A stretch of DNA of 64,000 nt from Halobacillus sp. Nhm2S1 (GCF_019599545.1 NZ_JAIEZV010000003.1:434001-498000), one strand, 5' to 3'. Shown: positions 1 through 10,362, counted from the first letter of the stretch. The notes: generated by a model not told the origin, from the sequence alone. Program-made: numbers and translations.

Positions 1-877
1 CATCAATCCCGCGATTCGAAGCCGCTGTCATTTGTTTGAGCTATTTCGATTAGAGAGCTATCACGTCAAACAGGCCATTTCCAGAGCGTTGGAAGATCAG
101 GAAAAGGGACTTGGTCACATGAACATCGAAATCACGGATGAGGCTCTTGATCATTTTGCTCAATCTTCCAATGGCGATCTGCGCGCCGCTTTGAATGGGT
201 TGGAACTAGCCGCTTTTTCTACACCTGCTGATGAAAATGGGCGTGTAGAGATCAACTTAGAGGTTGCCGAAGAATGTATGCAGAAGAAAAGTTTCTCACA
301 TGATAAAGATGGAGATGCTCACTATGATGTCCTCTCAGCATTTCAAAAATCAATTCGTGGCAGTGATGTCGACGCTTCCCTTCATTATTTGGGCCGATTA
401 ATCGAAGCTGGGGACCTTGATAGTATCGCTAGAAGATTAGTAGTCATTGCATACGAAGATATTGGTCTAGCCAACCCTCAAGCAGGCCCTAGAGCCCTGT
501 CCGCGGTGGAAGCAGCAGAAAGAATCGGATTTCCTGAAGCACGCATCCCATTAGCGGTGGCTGTGACGGAACTCGCTCTCTCGCCGAAATCCAACAGTGC
601 GTACAAAGCACTTGATGCTGCTCTGTCTGATATAAGGAATGGAAAAAGCGGAGAAGTTCCTCAACATCTGAAAGACTCTCATTACAAAGGAGCAGAAAAA
701 CTAGGAAGAGGTCTGGATTACAAGTATCCTCATAATTATGATAATGCATGGGTGGACCAGCAATACCTTCCTGACCTCATACGTACACGGCAATACTATG
801 AACCGAAACGGACGGGTAAATTCGAACAAGCCCTTGAACAGGTTTATAGCAAAATCAAAAAGCAAAAGTCTACTTGA
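1..877 (+). CDS. rarA: Replication-associated recombination protein A, C-terminal part (partial at window edge)
   Basis: The reading frame is already open at the left edge (codons from base 2), with an NPAIRSRCHLFEL stretch typical of the sensor region of the AAA+ clamp-loader-like ATPase RarA/MgsA. The conserved C-terminal tetramerisation part follows, with the signatures RRLVVIAYEDIGLANP, LALSPKSNSAYKALDAA and VPQHLKDSHYKGAEKLG. The Walker A and B motifs lie outside the window. RarA acts at stalled replication forks. In B. subtilis the orthologue (yrvN) is also close to aspS, which supports the call. The product ends with a lysine-rich tail. Confidence 0.95.
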   Translation, partial: INPAIRSRCHLFELFRLESYHVKQAISRALEDQEKGLGHMNIEITDEALDHFAQSSNGDLRAALNGLELAAFSTPADENGRVEINLEVAEECMQKKSFSHDKDGDAHYDVLSAFQKSIRGSDVDASLHYLGRLIEAGDLDSIARRLVVIAYEDIGLANPQAGPRALSAVEAAERIGFPEARIPLAVAVTELALSPKSNSAYKALDAALSDIRNGKSGEVPQHLKDSHYKGAEKLGRGLDYKYPHNYDNAWVDQQYLPDLIRTRQYYEPKRTGKFEQALEQVYSKIKKQKST

Positions 878-927
878 GTATATTTCCACATCTTCTTGGC
901 TACACTACTACTAAATCTGACAAACTA

Positions 928-943
928 TTATCTTTAAAGATAA
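928..943. promoter_or_regulatory. 16-bp perfect palindrome upstream of the RsfA-like gene
   Basis: TTATCTTTAAAGATAA is a perfect inverted repeat lying 5 bases before the ribosome binding site (AGGAGTGG, 949-956) of the RsfA-like gene. It could be a dimeric repressor or autoregulation site; function is inferred from symmetry and position only. Confidence 0.4.
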
Positions 944-960
944 AATTAGGAGTGGTGAAT

Positions 961-1617
961 ATGCCTAAAGTAAGACAAGATGCCTGGTCTCATGAAGATG
1001 ATCTTTTATTAGCTGAAACCGTTCTGAGACATATAAGGGAAGGAAGCACACAATTGAAAGCTTTTGATGAAGTCGGTGATATTTTGAACCGTACTTCAGC
1101 TGCCTGCGGCTTTAGATGGAATGCAGAAGTCCGGCAAAAATATGAGCAGGCCGTTGAGCTTGCGAAGAAGCAGCGAAAAGAGAAGAAAAGGAAAGAAGCG
1201 AAGCAGCAACCCGTCTATCAAAGACCTCAGGCTCCTGTTGTGTATCAAGCAGAAATACAAGAAGAAGACTACCTACTACCAGAGCCCGCTACTTCGGAAA
1301 TCCATGAGGAGAAACAGACTCATCAGGAGCTTGGTTTAGAAGACGTGATTGCATTCTTGACAAACCTTAAGCAAGAAAGCAAACAATCGGGGTCTCTTCA
1401 AAACCGTCTCTCAGAACTAGAGCGTCAGAATAAAGAATTATTTGAACAGAATCAACAATTAAATGGACAGCTCGAAGCTATGACTGAAGATTATCAAGCC
1501 TTAATTCAAATTATGGACCGTGCTAGAAAAATGGTCATGTTTGATGATTCTGAGCATGCTTACAAACCTCAATTTCGTATGGAGAAAAACGGTAATCTTG
1601 AAAACCTTGCGCGCTAA
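961..1617 (+). CDS. RsfA-family transcriptional regulator (sporulation-type, Myb/SANT-like N-terminus)
   Basis: A 218-residue protein starting MPKVRQDAWSHEDDLLLAE. The N-terminal tryptophan-containing helix-turn-helix (about residues 1-60, including GDILNRTSAACGFRWN) is typical of the RsfA family of prespore regulators. A basic stretch (KKQRKEKKRKEAKQQ), a variable Gln/Pro/Glu linker and a C-terminal coiled coil (about 130-190, LSELERQNKELFEQNQQLNGQL) follow. The start at 961 is chosen because AGGAGTGG precedes it; an upstream in-frame TTG-type extension to 874 has no such site. In B. subtilis the space between aspS and rarA holds yrvM instead. Family assignment is firm; which paralogue (RsfA or YlbO type) is not. 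Confidence 0.85.
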   Translation: MPKVRQDAWSHEDDLLLAETVLRHIREGSTQLKAFDEVGDILNRTSAACGFRWNAEVRQKYEQAVELAKKQRKEKKRKEAKQQPVYQRPQAPVVYQAEIQEEDYLLPEPATSEIHEEKQTHQELGLEDVIAFLTNLKQESKQSGSLQNRLSELERQNKELFEQNQQLNGQLEAMTEDYQALIQIMDRARKMVMFDDSEHAYKPQFRMEKNGNLENLAR

Positions 1618-1618
1618 T

Positions 1619-1658
1619 ATAAAAAAGCGTTTCCCTTGAAGGGAAACGCTTTTTTTTA
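1619..1658 (+). terminator. Rho-independent terminator after the RsfA-like gene
   Basis: A hairpin with AAAGCGTTTCCCT paired to AGGGAAACGCTTT, closing immediately downstream of the stop codon and followed by a T run. The A run on the other side would let it work on the minus strand as well, after the 6S RNA gene. Confidence 0.9.
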
Positions 1659-1687
1659 TGTATTGAGTCTTATTTAATATAGGAATT

Positions 1688-1893
1688 AAAAAGACCAATC
1701 CCAATTGTGCCGTCGTATCATGAGTTTTGAACCCGCTCTAGGCAGGTGGGTGCCCTGTTCCACATTTCTTGCGTCCTCCCATCAGTGATGGTTATGAGGC
1801 ATGCATTCCATGTGAAAACACCAGGCTCCCGTTTCAAAAATGTTCGGTCAAAACGTACATTCGAACAACGTACACATCAGGATTGGTCTCTTT
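1688..1893 (-). ncRNA. 6S RNA (RNA polymerase-binding regulatory RNA)
   Basis: On the minus strand the roughly 200-nt transcript begins near 1893 and ends in a T run near 1688. Its ends form a closing stem, AGACCAATCC with GGATTGGTCT. The interior carries segments that I recognise from Bacillales 6S RNA: GGGAGGACGCAAGAAATG, AACAGGGCACCCACCT and TTCAAAACTCATGATACGAC ahead of GGCACAA. 6S RNA sequesters vegetative RNA polymerase as a promoter mimic. It lies directly downstream of aspS on the same strand, as bsrA does in B. subtilis. Exact ends are estimated. Confidence 0.85.
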
Positions 1894-1952
1894 AATTTTG
1901 TAATGTAATCTTAGCATATAACGAAAACAGAATCAACAATTAACCGACAACA

Positions 1953-3734
1953 TTATTTATCTGAGTCAGACTGACTAGATGCTTTTAACTGTAGGTGCAG
2001 TTCATCCAACTGTGATTCACTAACAGGTCCAGGAGCGTTTGTCATTGGATCTTGAGCTGATGCTGTTTTCGGGAACAAGATCGTGTCACGCAAGTTCGTC
2101 CGGCCGGCTAAAAGCATGACGAGCCTGTCCAGGCCAAAGGCAATTCCGCCATGTGGCGGGGTACCATATTCTAGGGCTTCAAGAAGGAAACCAAACTGTT
2201 CATTCGCTTCTTCCTGGGTGAAGCCAAGCACTTCGAACATTTCCTGCTGCATATCTTTTTCGAAGATACGCAACGAACCTCCACCAAGTTCATAACCATT
2301 GAGGACGATGTCGTAGGCTTCTGCACGGACGTCTTTTGGATTCTTCTTGAGCTCTTCCATATGACCCCCTGCAGGCATCGTGAACGGGTGATGGGCTGCA
2401 TGATATCGACCTTCATCTTCATCGTACTCAAATAGCGGCCAGTCTGTTACCCAAAGGAAGTTAAACATGGTCTCATCAATCAGGTCTAAACGACGAGCAA
2501 GCTTTTGCCTTAAAGCTCCTAAACTGTCATGAACAACGGAGGTCTGATCTGCTACAAAGAGAAGAAGGTCTCCGTCTTTCGCAACCATCTTTTCTTTTAT
2601 CGATGCCGCTTCTTCTCCAGAGAAGAATTTGGCAATCGGCCCGTTGAATTCCCCGTCTTTTACTTTCAGCCATGCCAATCCTTTAGCTCCATAAACTTTG
2701 ACATCCTCCGTCATTTTATCGATGTCTTTACGGGAGAATTCGGCTGCCTTCCCTTCCACATTGATGGCACTCACTTGCCCGCCGGAAGCAACGGCACCAC
2801 TAAAGACTTTAAAACCGGAATCCTTCACATCTTCGGAAAGATTCACCAATTCAAGGCCGAAACGGGTATCAGGCTTGTCAGATCCGTATCGTTCCATCGC
2901 TTCATCATATGGCATACGTAGGAAAGGTGTTTCAATTTCCTGTCCTTTGACTTCTTTCATGACGCGTTTCATCATACGTTCTGTCATCGCCATGATCTCT
3001 TCTTTCGACATGAAGGACGTTTCAACATCGACTTGTGTAAACTCAGGCTGTCGGTCTGCTCTCAAGTCTTCATCACGGAAGCAACGCACAATTTGGTAAT
3101 ACTTCTCAAACCCTGACATCATCAACAACTGTTTAAATAGCTGCGGAGATTGAGGCAATGCATAGAATTCACCTTCATGAACACGGCTTGGGACGAGATA
3201 GTCACGGGCTCCTTCAGGTGTGCTCTTCGTCAGCATCGGTGTTTCCATATCCAGAAATTCTTCTTCATTCAAGAAATTACGAATCGACTGGGTCGTTTGG
3301 TGACGCATTTTGAACGTCTCCTGCATTTCTTTTCTTCTCAAATCCAGATAACGGTACTTAAGACGAAGATCTTCGGATACCTCCGATTGATCTTCTATCA
3401 TAAACGGTGGTGTCTTTGCTTTGTTAAGAATCGTCAACTCTTTTGCAGCTACTTCAATCTCTCCTGTACCCAGGTTGTTATTTACGGTTTGGTCGTCACG
3501 GGCAACTACGGTCCCTTTCACCTCAAGGACATATTCGCTGCGGACATTCTCAGCCTTTTCTAACGCTTCTCCGGAAGTCTCTGGATTGAAAACAACCTGT
3601 ACTAAGCCTGAACGATCTCTCAAATCGATAAAAATCAAACCACCTAGATCACGGCGTTTTTGTACCCATCCTTTAAGAGTGACTTCTTGTTCCAGATGGT
3701 CTCTGCGTAAAGATCCACATTTCGTTCTTTCCAT
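1953..3734 (-). CDS. aspS: Aspartyl-tRNA synthetase
   Basis: A 593-residue class IIb synthetase, the usual bacterial length. An N-terminal OB-fold anticodon-binding domain ([26 protein letters not shown], about 15-105) precedes motif 1/2 ([25 protein letters not shown]). The bacterial GAD insertion is about 290-410, and motif 3 is [15 protein letters not shown] near residue 535. The start codon lies 1 base from the hisS stop, with AGGAGG at the end of hisS, so hisS and aspS are translated from one transcript controlled by the T-box leader upstream. The Asp/Glu-rich end is not unusual. Confidence 0.98.
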   Translation of the reverse strand: MERTKCGSLRRDHLEQEVTLKGWVQKRRDLGGLIFIDLRDRSGLVQVVFNPETSGEALEKAENVRSEYVLEVKGTVVARDDQTVNNNLGTGEIEVAAKELTILNKAKTPPFMIEDQSEVSEDLRLKYRYLDLRRKEMQETFKMRHQTTQSIRNFLNEEEFLDMETPMLTKSTPEGARDYLVPSRVHEGEFYALPQSPQLFKQLLMMSGFEKYYQIVRCFRDEDLRADRQPEFTQVDVETSFMSKEEIMAMTERMMKRVMKEVKGQEIETPFLRMPYDEAMERYGSDKPDTRFGLELVNLSEDVKDSGFKVFSGAVASGGQVSAINVEGKAAEFSRKDIDKMTEDVKVYGAKGLAWLKVKDGEFNGPIAKFFSGEEAASIKEKMVAKDGDLLLFVADQTSVVHDSLGALRQKLARRLDLIDETMFNFLWVTDWPLFEYDEDEGRYHAAHHPFTMPAGGHMEELKKNPKDVRAEAYDIVLNGYELGGGSLRIFEKDMQQEMFEVLGFTQEEANEQFGFLLEALEYGTPPHGGIAFGLDRLVMLLAGRTNLRDTILFPKTASAQDPMTNAPGPVSESQLDELHLQLKASSQSDSDK

Positions 3735-3735
3735 T

Positions 3736-5016
3736 TTATTTGCCTCCTGTCAGTTCATTCTTCATATGCTCGATGATGCTATCAAGAGCCACCTCTTGCT
3801 GCTCGCCTGATGCCATGTTTTTAACATTAATGACCCCATTTTCAAGTTCCTGATCACCAAGGACAAGGACAAATTTACTGCCAAGACGATCAGCTGCTTT
3901 AAACTGAGCTTTCATTTTCTTCCCTAAGTAATCCTTGTCGACTTGAATACCAGCACGGCGTAATTCGTCTGTTAACTTTACAGCTGTACGATTCGCCTCA
4001 TCGCCCAGGGAAACAAAAAATACATCTAATCCTTCATCCGTAGGAAGTTCTACGTTTTCTGCTTCTAAAGCCATCAACAAGCGCTCAATACTCATGGCAA
4101 AGCCGATGCCTGATGTTTCAGGACCGCCCACTTCTTGTACTAACCCTGTATAACGACCACCGCCGCTCAGTGTAGTAATGGCGCCGAAGCCTTCTGCTTC
4201 ACTCATGATTTCAAAAGCGGTGTGGTTGTAGTAATCAAGTCCGCGAACGAGATTTGGATCAACAACATAATCGATGTCCATCACATCCAAATACTGTTTG
4301 ACTTGTTCAAAGTAATCCTTAGAATAATCATTCAAGTATTCAAGAATGGAAGGAGCTGTTTCCATTGCCGGATGTTCACGGTCTTTCTTACAGTCCAGGA
4401 CTCTAAGTGGATTTTGATCGAGTCGCACTTGACAATCTGCGCAAAGTTCCTCACGGTGTGGATCGAAGTGGCGGACCAAAGCTGCTCGGTGTGCTTCCCT
4501 GCTTTCCTGGTCACCAAGGCTGTTCACCACTAGTTTCAACGATTGAAGTCCTAATTCTCTGTAAGAGTTCAAGGCAAGGGAAAGTACTTCTGCATCAATA
4601 GCCGGATCATCACTGCCTAAGGCTTCGATACCAAACTGCACAAACTGCCTCATTCTTCCTTGTTGCGGTCGTTCATAGCGGAACATCGGACCCATGTAAA
4701 AGTATTTGGTCGGCTGGTTTGGTAAACCATATACCTTATTCTGTACATAAGAACGAACGACAGAAGCTGTTCCCTCAGGTCTCAAGGTGATGCTTCTTCC
4801 TCCTCGATCCTCAAACGTGTACATTTCTTTTTGGACGATGTCTGTGCTATCCCCGACACCACGTTGGAAAAGCTCGGTATGTTCAAAAATCGGTGTTCTG
4901 ATTTCTTTATAATGATAGCGACGGCATAGGTCAGCTAATTGTTCTTCTACATACTGCCATTTTTCAGATGTACCAGGCAGAATATCCTGCGTACCACGAG
5001 GGGCATTCATACTCAT
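3736..5016 (-). CDS. hisS: Histidyl-tRNA synthetase
   Basis: A 426-residue class IIa synthetase. It has the N-terminal [11 protein letters not shown], the HisRS motif 2 region [14 protein letters not shown], the histidine-binding signature [11 protein letters not shown] (about 265) and a C-terminal Rossmann-like anticodon domain (about 330-420). Start chosen at 5016 because AGGAGG lies 8 bases upstream; a second ATG two codons on is possible. First gene of the hisS-aspS operon, behind the T-box leader. Confidence 0.97.
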   Translation of the reverse strand: MSMNAPRGTQDILPGTSEKWQYVEEQLADLCRRYHYKEIRTPIFEHTELFQRGVGDSTDIVQKEMYTFEDRGGRSITLRPEGTASVVRSYVQNKVYGLPNQPTKYFYMGPMFRYERPQQGRMRQFVQFGIEALGSDDPAIDAEVLSLALNSYRELGLQSLKLVVNSLGDQESREAHRAALVRHFDPHREELCADCQVRLDQNPLRVLDCKKDREHPAMETAPSILEYLNDYSKDYFEQVKQYLDVMDIDYVVDPNLVRGLDYYNHTAFEIMSEAEGFGAITTLSGGGRYTGLVQEVGGPETSGIGFAMSIERLLMALEAENVELPTDEGLDVFFVSLGDEANRTAVKLTDELRRAGIQVDKDYLGKKMKAQFKAADRLGSKFVLVLGDQELENGVINVKNMASGEQQEVALDSIIEHMKNELTGGK

Positions 5017-5054
5017 TTGTAACTCCTCCTAACGAAATAAACCATTTTTTACCA

Positions 5055-5323
5055 CAAAAAATCCCGTCCCTTTTCCGCGCTTGCGAAAAAGGGACGGGAT
5101 TACCCGCGTTGCCACCCTGATTTGAGGCTGTTCAAGCCTCCACTCAAAACAGTTAACGCCTGTGTACGTCTACAGCTACTGTCATTTCGATGTAGAACCT
5201 AAGAAATGTCTTTCATCAGAATATAACGATCGAATGCTTTCAGCCTAAGGCATTCGTTCTCTGTCCGCATGGAAACTGACTACTTTTTTCCTCAATGGTT
5301 TTGTTCGAATCATTTTAGAATTG
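5055..5323 (-). promoter_or_regulatory. T-box riboswitch leader of hisS-aspS
   Basis: The minus-strand leader carries the T-box core AGGGTGGCAACGCGGGTA (5101-5118), which pairs with uncharged tRNA acceptor ends. A strong terminator follows, ATCCCGTCCC with GGGACGGGAT and a T run (5055-5100). Upstream there is a Stem I with an AGTA segment (about 5282), the stem GTCAG/CTGAT and the apical hairpin GAATGC/GCATTC. Opposite the AGTA loop the sequence GACAT (5206-5210) contains overlapping Asp (GAC) and His (CAT) codons, a candidate dual specifier fitting an operon for both synthetases. The T-box call is firm; the specifier assignment is inferred by eye. Confidence 0.93.
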
Positions 5324-5329
5324 ATTATA

Positions 5330-5359
5330 ATCATATAATCTCCGTTCACCCTATGTCAA
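5330..5359 (-). promoter_or_regulatory. Vegetative promoter of the hisS-aspS T-box transcript
   Basis: On the minus strand TTGACA (5354-5359, perfect -35) is followed after 18 bases by TATGAT (5330-5335). Start of transcription would be near 5323, just ahead of the T-box leader. Confidence 0.8.
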
Positions 5360-5464
5360 GTTTATGACCACAAATAAATGATATCAATCTTTTTTCAATG
5401 GAGCAGGATATTGGTAGCATTTGTCGAATAGTGAAAGGAGACTATAGAGGAGGTGGAATATTTT

Positions 5465-6973
5465 TTGAAAAAAGGAATTATTTTCTTCATTTTCATTCTA
5501 GGAGTTCTTAGCTTTTATGAAACTCCTTCCGTGTATGCAGACAAAGCGGTCATCCAGGTCGATCACTTGAATGTAAGGACCGGACCTGGAACAGATTACG
5601 ACCGTATTGGCAAAGTCCATACAGGGGAAACGTACAAAATATTGGAAGAGAAAGACAATTGGCTCAAGATTAAGCGAAGCGGTAAGGATGGATGGGTCGC
5701 CAAATGGCTGACAAAAGTAAAAACGGAACAAGCCACAGGTGGAAGCTATTCTTCCAAGTATGATTATCTAAGAATTCGATCCGCACCGAATTTAGATGGG
5801 AAAATTGAAGGCTACTTGATGAAAGGCGATGTAGTAGAGCCAAAGAAAAAAGACGGGAAATGGGTTTATGTACAAAAAGGAAATACGAAAGGCTGGGTGC
5901 ATGGGGACTATCTGACGAGAGAAAATAGAGAAACTCATGAACCTCCGAAAGAAAAGAAAGCAGATGAGGATCAGTCATCAACCGTCAAGGGAACAGTGAA
6001 AGTTGGAACAGCCGTTCTCAATGTCAGAAGTGAAAACTCTACTAGAGGTCGAATCCTTACGACAATACGTAAAGGGGAAACCTATGAATACATAGCGAAG
6101 AAAGACCGCTGGTATCAAATTAAATACAGCAGCGGAAAGACAGGTTGGGTAGCCGGTTGGCTTGTAAATGAAACAGACAATAACCAAACAAACACCCCTA
6201 CTTCGAAAAATACCTATGTATCTTTAAACTATAACGGCACGAACTTAAGATCAGGCCCATCTACTAATTACAAAATTGTCGGCCGTGGCCACAAGGGTGA
6301 CCGATTTGAAATCATTAGCAAGGAGGGGCAATGGTATAAAATCTCATATAACAGTAAAACAGCTTACGTGGCAGGATGGATTGTAGAAGAGGTTAATCAA
6401 GAAAGTGTCTCCACGGCCCCGCCAACTTCAAATTCCCTTAAAGGGAAAACCATCATGATTGATGCTGGACACGGTGGACGCGATCCCGGAGCAGTTGGAA
6501 GAAGTGGAAGCTACGAAAAGACACTGACGCTGAATACGGCTTTTATTCTTAAAAGTCAACTTGAAAGCAACGGGGCTAAAGTGCTGATGACGAGGACGAA
6601 TGATGAATACATCTCCCTTTCCATCCGTTCATTCCATTCGAACCGATCCAATGCAGATGCTTTCATTAGTCTGCATTACAATGCAGCACCAGTGAATGTC
6701 ATTGCCAGTGGACTTAATAGTTACTATTACTCTTCTAAAGACAAGGCATTGGCAGATTCCTTGCAGGCCTCAATCGTTGCACACACAGGATTGAGGGATC
6801 GGGGAACGAAAAAAGGGAACTTCCATGTCATCAGGGAAAATAATAAGCCGGCAGTCCTATTAGAACTTGGCTTTCTATCTGATGCAAGAGAAGAACAAAC
6901 CGTAAAAACACGTTCCTACCAGACGAAAGCCAGCCAAGGAATCACAGAAGGTTTAATCCATTACTTCAACTAG
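5465..6973 (+). CDS. yrvJ: Secreted N-acetylmuramoyl-L-alanine amidase with four SH3 domains
   Basis: A secreted wall hydrolase of about 502 residues. A signal peptide (KKGIIFFIFILGVLSFYETPSVYA) precedes four bacterial SH3 repeats (about 28-85, 95-150, 180-235, 250-310; LNVRTGPGTDYDRIGKV, LRIRSAPN, LNVRSENS, LRSGPSTNYKIVG). A zinc amidase_3 domain fills 330-502, with IDAGHGGRDPGA, a second His in SLHYNA and the catalytic Glu in LLELGFLSD. The start is taken as TTG at 5465, 8 bases after GAGGAGGTGG; the GTG at 5453 overlaps that ribosome site. The neighbours dtd-relA match the yrvJ locus of B. subtilis. The gene is transcribed divergently from hisS. Confidence 0.93.
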   Translation: MKKGIIFFIFILGVLSFYETPSVYADKAVIQVDHLNVRTGPGTDYDRIGKVHTGETYKILEEKDNWLKIKRSGKDGWVAKWLTKVKTEQATGGSYSSKYDYLRIRSAPNLDGKIEGYLMKGDVVEPKKKDGKWVYVQKGNTKGWVHGDYLTRENRETHEPPKEKKADEDQSSTVKGTVKVGTAVLNVRSENSTRGRILTTIRKGETYEYIAKKDRWYQIKYSSGKTGWVAGWLVNETDNNQTNTPTSKNTYVSLNYNGTNLRSGPSTNYKIVGRGHKGDRFEIISKEGQWYKISYNSKTAYVAGWIVEEVNQESVSTAPPTSNSLKGKTIMIDAGHGGRDPGAVGRSGSYEKTLTLNTAFILKSQLESNGAKVLMTRTNDEYISLSIRSFHSNRSNADAFISLHYNAAPVNVIASGLNSYYYSSKDKALADSLQASIVAHTGLRDRGTKKGNFHVIRENNKPAVLLELGFLSDAREEQTVKTRSYQTKASQGITEGLIHYFN

Positions 6974-7005
6974 CAATGATGGTTCAAGAGACCTTCATAA
7001 GAATT

Positions 7006-7042
7006 AAAAAAAGCTGTACTCGAATTGAGTACAGCTTTTTTT
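7006..7042. terminator. Bidirectional terminator between the amidase and dtd
   Basis: The hairpin AAGCTGTACT/AGTACAGCTT is flanked by an A run on the left and a T run on the right. It serves the plus-strand amidase and the converging dtd-relA transcript, overlapping the dtd stop region. Confidence 0.9.
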
Positions 7043-7487
7043 ATCGTTCTTTACTGTCAAGAATTAATGTCACAGGTCCTGAATTGGTCAGTTGAACATC
7101 CATCATGGCTCCAAATTGGCCTGTTTCCACTTTAACCCCTTCATGCTCCACCATCTGATTAAAGGATTCATACAACTGTTCAGCTTGGTCAGGCTTTGCT
7201 GCCTGCATGAAGTTCGGACGGCGCCCTTTACGGCAGTCGCCATATAGAGTGAATTGGGAAATAGACAACATCTGCCCCCCTAAATCCACCAGGGAATGAT
7301 TCATTTTCCCATCTTGATCTTCGAAAATCCGCAAATATGGAATCTTTTTAGCTAAATAACGTGCATCTTCTTCCGTATCCTCATGGGTGACACCTAATAA
7401 TACGACAAGGCCCTGGTCAATGCTACCTACGGACTCTTCCTTAACGGTGACAGAGGCGTTTACGGCTCTTTGAACCACTGCTTTCAT
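7041..7487 (-). CDS. dtd: D-aminoacyl-tRNA deacylase
   Basis: A 148-residue protein of standard length that hydrolyses D-amino acids wrongly attached to tRNA. It shows the DTD active-site motifs [10 protein letters not shown] (about 80-89) and [11 protein letters not shown] near the C-terminus, with the cross-subunit GP dipeptide. The start ATG is preceded by AAAGGGGAA. It sits 20 bases downstream of relA, as in most Bacilli, and probably shares its transcript. Confidence 0.97.
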   Translation of the reverse strand: MKAVVQRAVNASVTVKEESVGSIDQGLVVLLGVTHEDTEEDARYLAKKIPYLRIFEDQDGKMNHSLVDLGGQMLSISQFTLYGDCRKGRRPNFMQAAKPDQAEQLYESFNQMVEHEGVKVETGQFGAMMDVQLTNSGPVTLILDSKER

Positions 7488-7507
7488 CGTAGATTCCCCT
7501 TTAACTT

Positions 7508-9712
7508 CTATTGCATAACACGACGAACCGTGTACACTTCCTGAATTTGCTTGATTCGTTCAACAATCTTACGTAAATGGCTCGTATTCTGTATCAAAAT
7601 GGTAATATGAATGGTCGCCATTTTGTTTCGATCTGACTTCCCTGATACTGCGGTAATGTTCGTCTTTGTTTCATTGACCGCTTGAAGTACTTCATTAAGA
7701 AGACCGCGTCGATCATATCCCCAAATTTCAAGGTCTACATGATATTGCTTGGAATCTGTGACGGATGTCTCCCATTTAACAGGTAACAGACGTGTCTGTG
7801 CTTCTTCGGTATGGACATTAGGGCAGTCACTTCTATGGACAGACACTCCTCGTCCTTTTGTAATATAACCGACAATTTCATCTCCAGGTACTGGATTGCA
7901 ACACTTGGATAGACGGACAAGAAGATTGTCCACCCCTTCCACTCGTACTCCTGAATCTTTTTTACCTGTTTTAGCCGGCGTTTTGATTTCAGTTGTACTC
8001 ACATCCGCAAGCGTCTGTTCCAGGTCTTGTTCCTGCTGCTTCTGCTTCCTGATTTTCTCTGTTAATCGAGTAGCAATTTGAGCAGCTGTAATTCCCTGGT
8101 AGCCTACAGCTGCAAACATGTCCTCTTCGTTTGCAAAATTGAATTTCTCAGAAACACGATTCAGGTTATCTGTCGTGTACACATCTTTCGGTTGAATACC
8201 AAAATTACGAATTTCGCGCTCGACAAGTTCTTTCCCTTTAGAGATGTTCTCATCTTTTTGCTGTTTCTTGAAGAATTGTTTGATCTTGTTCTTCGCCTGT
8301 GATGTCTGTGCAAGCTTTATCCAGTCTTTGGAAGGTCCATAGGCATGTTTAGATGTCATGATATCGACAATGTCTCCGGTTTTCAATTCATAATCCAGAG
8401 GCTCCATCTTTCCATTCACTTTTGCACCAATCGTTTGATTTCCAACTTCGGTATGGATTCGATAGGCGAAATCCACGGGTACTGAACCAGAAGGAAGCTC
8501 GATCACGTCTCCTTTTGGTGTGAAAACATAGACCATATCTGAAAACAAATCCACTTTAAGGGATTCCATGAACTCTTCGGCATCATGTGTTTCACTCTGC
8601 CATTCTAGAATTTCACGGAACCATGTAAGCTTCTCTTCAAACGATTGTTCTGCCGATGTCTGCTTTCCTTCTTTATAAGCCCAATGAGCAGCAATTCCAT
8701 ATTCCGCAATTTCATGCATTTCGTGTGTACGGATTTGGACCTCAAGAGGGTCTCCTTTAGGTCCGATCACCGTTGTATGAAGCGATTGATATAGATTCGG
8801 CTTCGGCATGGCTATATAGTCTTTAAAGCGACCGGGCATCGGTTTCCAACACGTGTGTATGATTCCGAGTACGGCATAACAATCTTTGATACTGTTGACT
8901 GTGATTCTAACGGCTAACAAGTCATAAATTTCGTTGAACTGCTTATTTTGAAGAACCATCTTCCGGTAGATACTGTACAGGTGCTTCGGCCGTCCAAATA
9001 AATCCGCATCAATGTTGACTTCTTTTAATTGAGCTCGAATCTCCTCAATGACTTCCTCAATATAGTGCTCCCGCTCATTCCTCTTCTGCTTCATCAAATG
9101 AACAATCCTGTAGTATTGCTGAGGATTTAAATACCGAAGGGCTGTATCTTCCAGCTCCCATTTAATTGTGGAAATACCCAGTCGATGAGCCAGAGGTGCA
9201 AATATCTCCAGCGTTTCATTTGAGATCCGGCGCTGTTTTTCAGCTGGAAGATGCTTCAAGGTACGCATGTTATGAAGCCTGTCTGCAAGCTTAATTAAAA
9301 TGACGCGCATATCTTTTGCCATAGCGACAAACATTTTACGATGGTTCTCTGCCTGCTGAGCTTCTTTGGATTTATATTTGATCTTACCTAACTTCGTTAC
9401 ACCATCAACCAGCATGGAAACTTCTTCGTTAAAGGCTTCTTCGATCTCTTTTAGTGATACATCGGTATCCTCAACGACATCATGAAGAAAACCACCTGCA
9501 ATCGTCTCAGGATCCATCTCTAAGTTCACAAGAATACCTGCTACTTGAATGGGATGGATAATGTAAGGTTCTCCCGACTTTCGGAACTGGTTGCTATGAG
9601 CCTTTTCAGCAAATTCATAAGCACGACGAATAAACGCCAGATCTGACTCGTTCAAATACTGACTCGCTTGTTCTATGACTTCTTCCGCAGTTAGAACTGT
9701 ATCTTTCGCCAT
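7508..9712 (-). CDS. relA: Bifunctional (p)ppGpp synthetase/hydrolase
   Basis: A 734-residue long RSH protein, the same length as B. subtilis RelA. It has an HD hydrolase domain (about 30-200, with HPIQVAG and FLHDVVEDT), a synthetase domain (about 240-355, with [24 protein letters not shown]), a TGS domain (about 395-455) and a conserved Cys region ([15 protein letters not shown], about 600). A C-terminal ACT/RRM domain occupies about 660-734. It makes and degrades the stringent-response alarmone at the ribosome. HD residues are intact, so both activities are expected. Confidence 0.97.
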   Translation of the reverse strand: MAKDTVLTAEEVIEQASQYLNESDLAFIRRAYEFAEKAHSNQFRKSGEPYIIHPIQVAGILVNLEMDPETIAGGFLHDVVEDTDVSLKEIEEAFNEEVSMLVDGVTKLGKIKYKSKEAQQAENHRKMFVAMAKDMRVILIKLADRLHNMRTLKHLPAEKQRRISNETLEIFAPLAHRLGISTIKWELEDTALRYLNPQQYYRIVHLMKQKRNEREHYIEEVIEEIRAQLKEVNIDADLFGRPKHLYSIYRKMVLQNKQFNEIYDLLAVRITVNSIKDCYAVLGIIHTCWKPMPGRFKDYIAMPKPNLYQSLHTTVIGPKGDPLEVQIRTHEMHEIAEYGIAAHWAYKEGKQTSAEQSFEEKLTWFREILEWQSETHDAEEFMESLKVDLFSDMVYVFTPKGDVIELPSGSVPVDFAYRIHTEVGNQTIGAKVNGKMEPLDYELKTGDIVDIMTSKHAYGPSKDWIKLAQTSQAKNKIKQFFKKQQKDENISKGKELVEREIRNFGIQPKDVYTTDNLNRVSEKFNFANEEDMFAAVGYQGITAAQIATRLTEKIRKQKQQEQDLEQTLADVSTTEIKTPAKTGKKDSGVRVEGVDNLLVRLSKCCNPVPGDEIVGYITKGRGVSVHRSDCPNVHTEEAQTRLLPVKWETSVTDSKQYHVDLEIWGYDRRGLLNEVLQAVNETKTNITAVSGKSDRNKMATIHITILIQNTSHLRKIVERIKQIQEVYTVRRVMQ

Positions 9713-9810
9713 TCAATCACCCTAGTTTCTTTAGAACTTTCAAAATATATTTGATTAACATTATCAAAAAAAGGACTCTTCTTGTAAAGGGAAAAGCCCG
9801 ATGATCAATT

Positions 9811-9846
9811 GTAAAACAAAGAGCGCCCCTAATAAGGGCACTCTTT
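9811..9846 (-). terminator. Terminator downstream of recJ-apt
   Basis: On the minus strand, just after the apt stop, the hairpin AAAGAGTGCCCTT/AGGGGCGCTCTTT is followed by GTTTTAC. This separates apt from relA. Confidence 0.8.
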
Positions 9847-9849
9847 CCA

Positions 9850-10362
9850 TTAATATTGCATTAAAGTAAGGACGTCATGTCCGTCCAATTTGCTGCGGCC
9901 ATCTAAGTATGTGAGTTCGATCAGGAACGCACACCCCGCTACTTCCCCGCCCAACTGCTCGACAAGGTCGATGGTCGCTTCAATGGTACCACCAGTCGCA
10001 AGAAGGTCGTCGACAATCAGTACTCGTTGACCTGGCTTAATTGCGTCTTTATGAATCGTCAATACGTCTTTTCCGTATTCCAGACCATAATCCACTTTAA
10101 TTGTTTCGCGTGGAAGCTTTCCTTCTTTACGCACAGGTGCAAAGCCAATTTCCAATGCATAAGAGACAGGGCATCCGACGATAAACCCACGAGCTTCCGG
10201 TCCTACTACAATATCGATTTCTTTGTCTTTTGCGTATTCTACAATTTCATCAACCGCTGCTTTAAATGCCGGGCCATTATCCATCAATGGAGTGATGTCC
10301 TTAAATTGGACACCTTCTTTCGGCCAATCTTCAACGATTGCAATATGCTCTTTATAATCCAT
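9850..10362 (-). CDS. apt: Adenine phosphoribosyltransferase
   Basis: A 170-residue purine salvage enzyme that converts adenine and PRPP to AMP. It shows the PRPP-binding motif [16 protein letters not shown] (about 115-130), and [10 protein letters not shown] near residue 56. The first 11 bases overlap the recJ 3' end; its ribosome site AAGGAGG lies inside recJ, indicating translation from the recJ message. Confidence 0.97.
   Translation of the reverse strand: MDYKEHIAIVEDWPKEGVQFKDITPLMDNGPAFKAAVDEIVEYAKDKEIDIVVGPEARGFIVGCPVSYALEIGFAPVRKEGKLPRETIKVDYGLEYGKDVLTIHKDAIKPGQRVLIVDDLLATGGTIEATIDLVEQLGGEVAGCAFLIELTYLDGRSKLDGHDVLTLMQY

Noticed and set aside
3421-3810. 129-codon plus-strand frame opposite aspS
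   Set aside because: Shadow of a highly conserved synthetase gene with no independent evidence.
5453-5464. GTG start for the SH3 amidase
   Set aside because: It overlaps the GAGGAGGTGG ribosome site; TTG at 5465 has proper spacing and begins a normal signal peptide.
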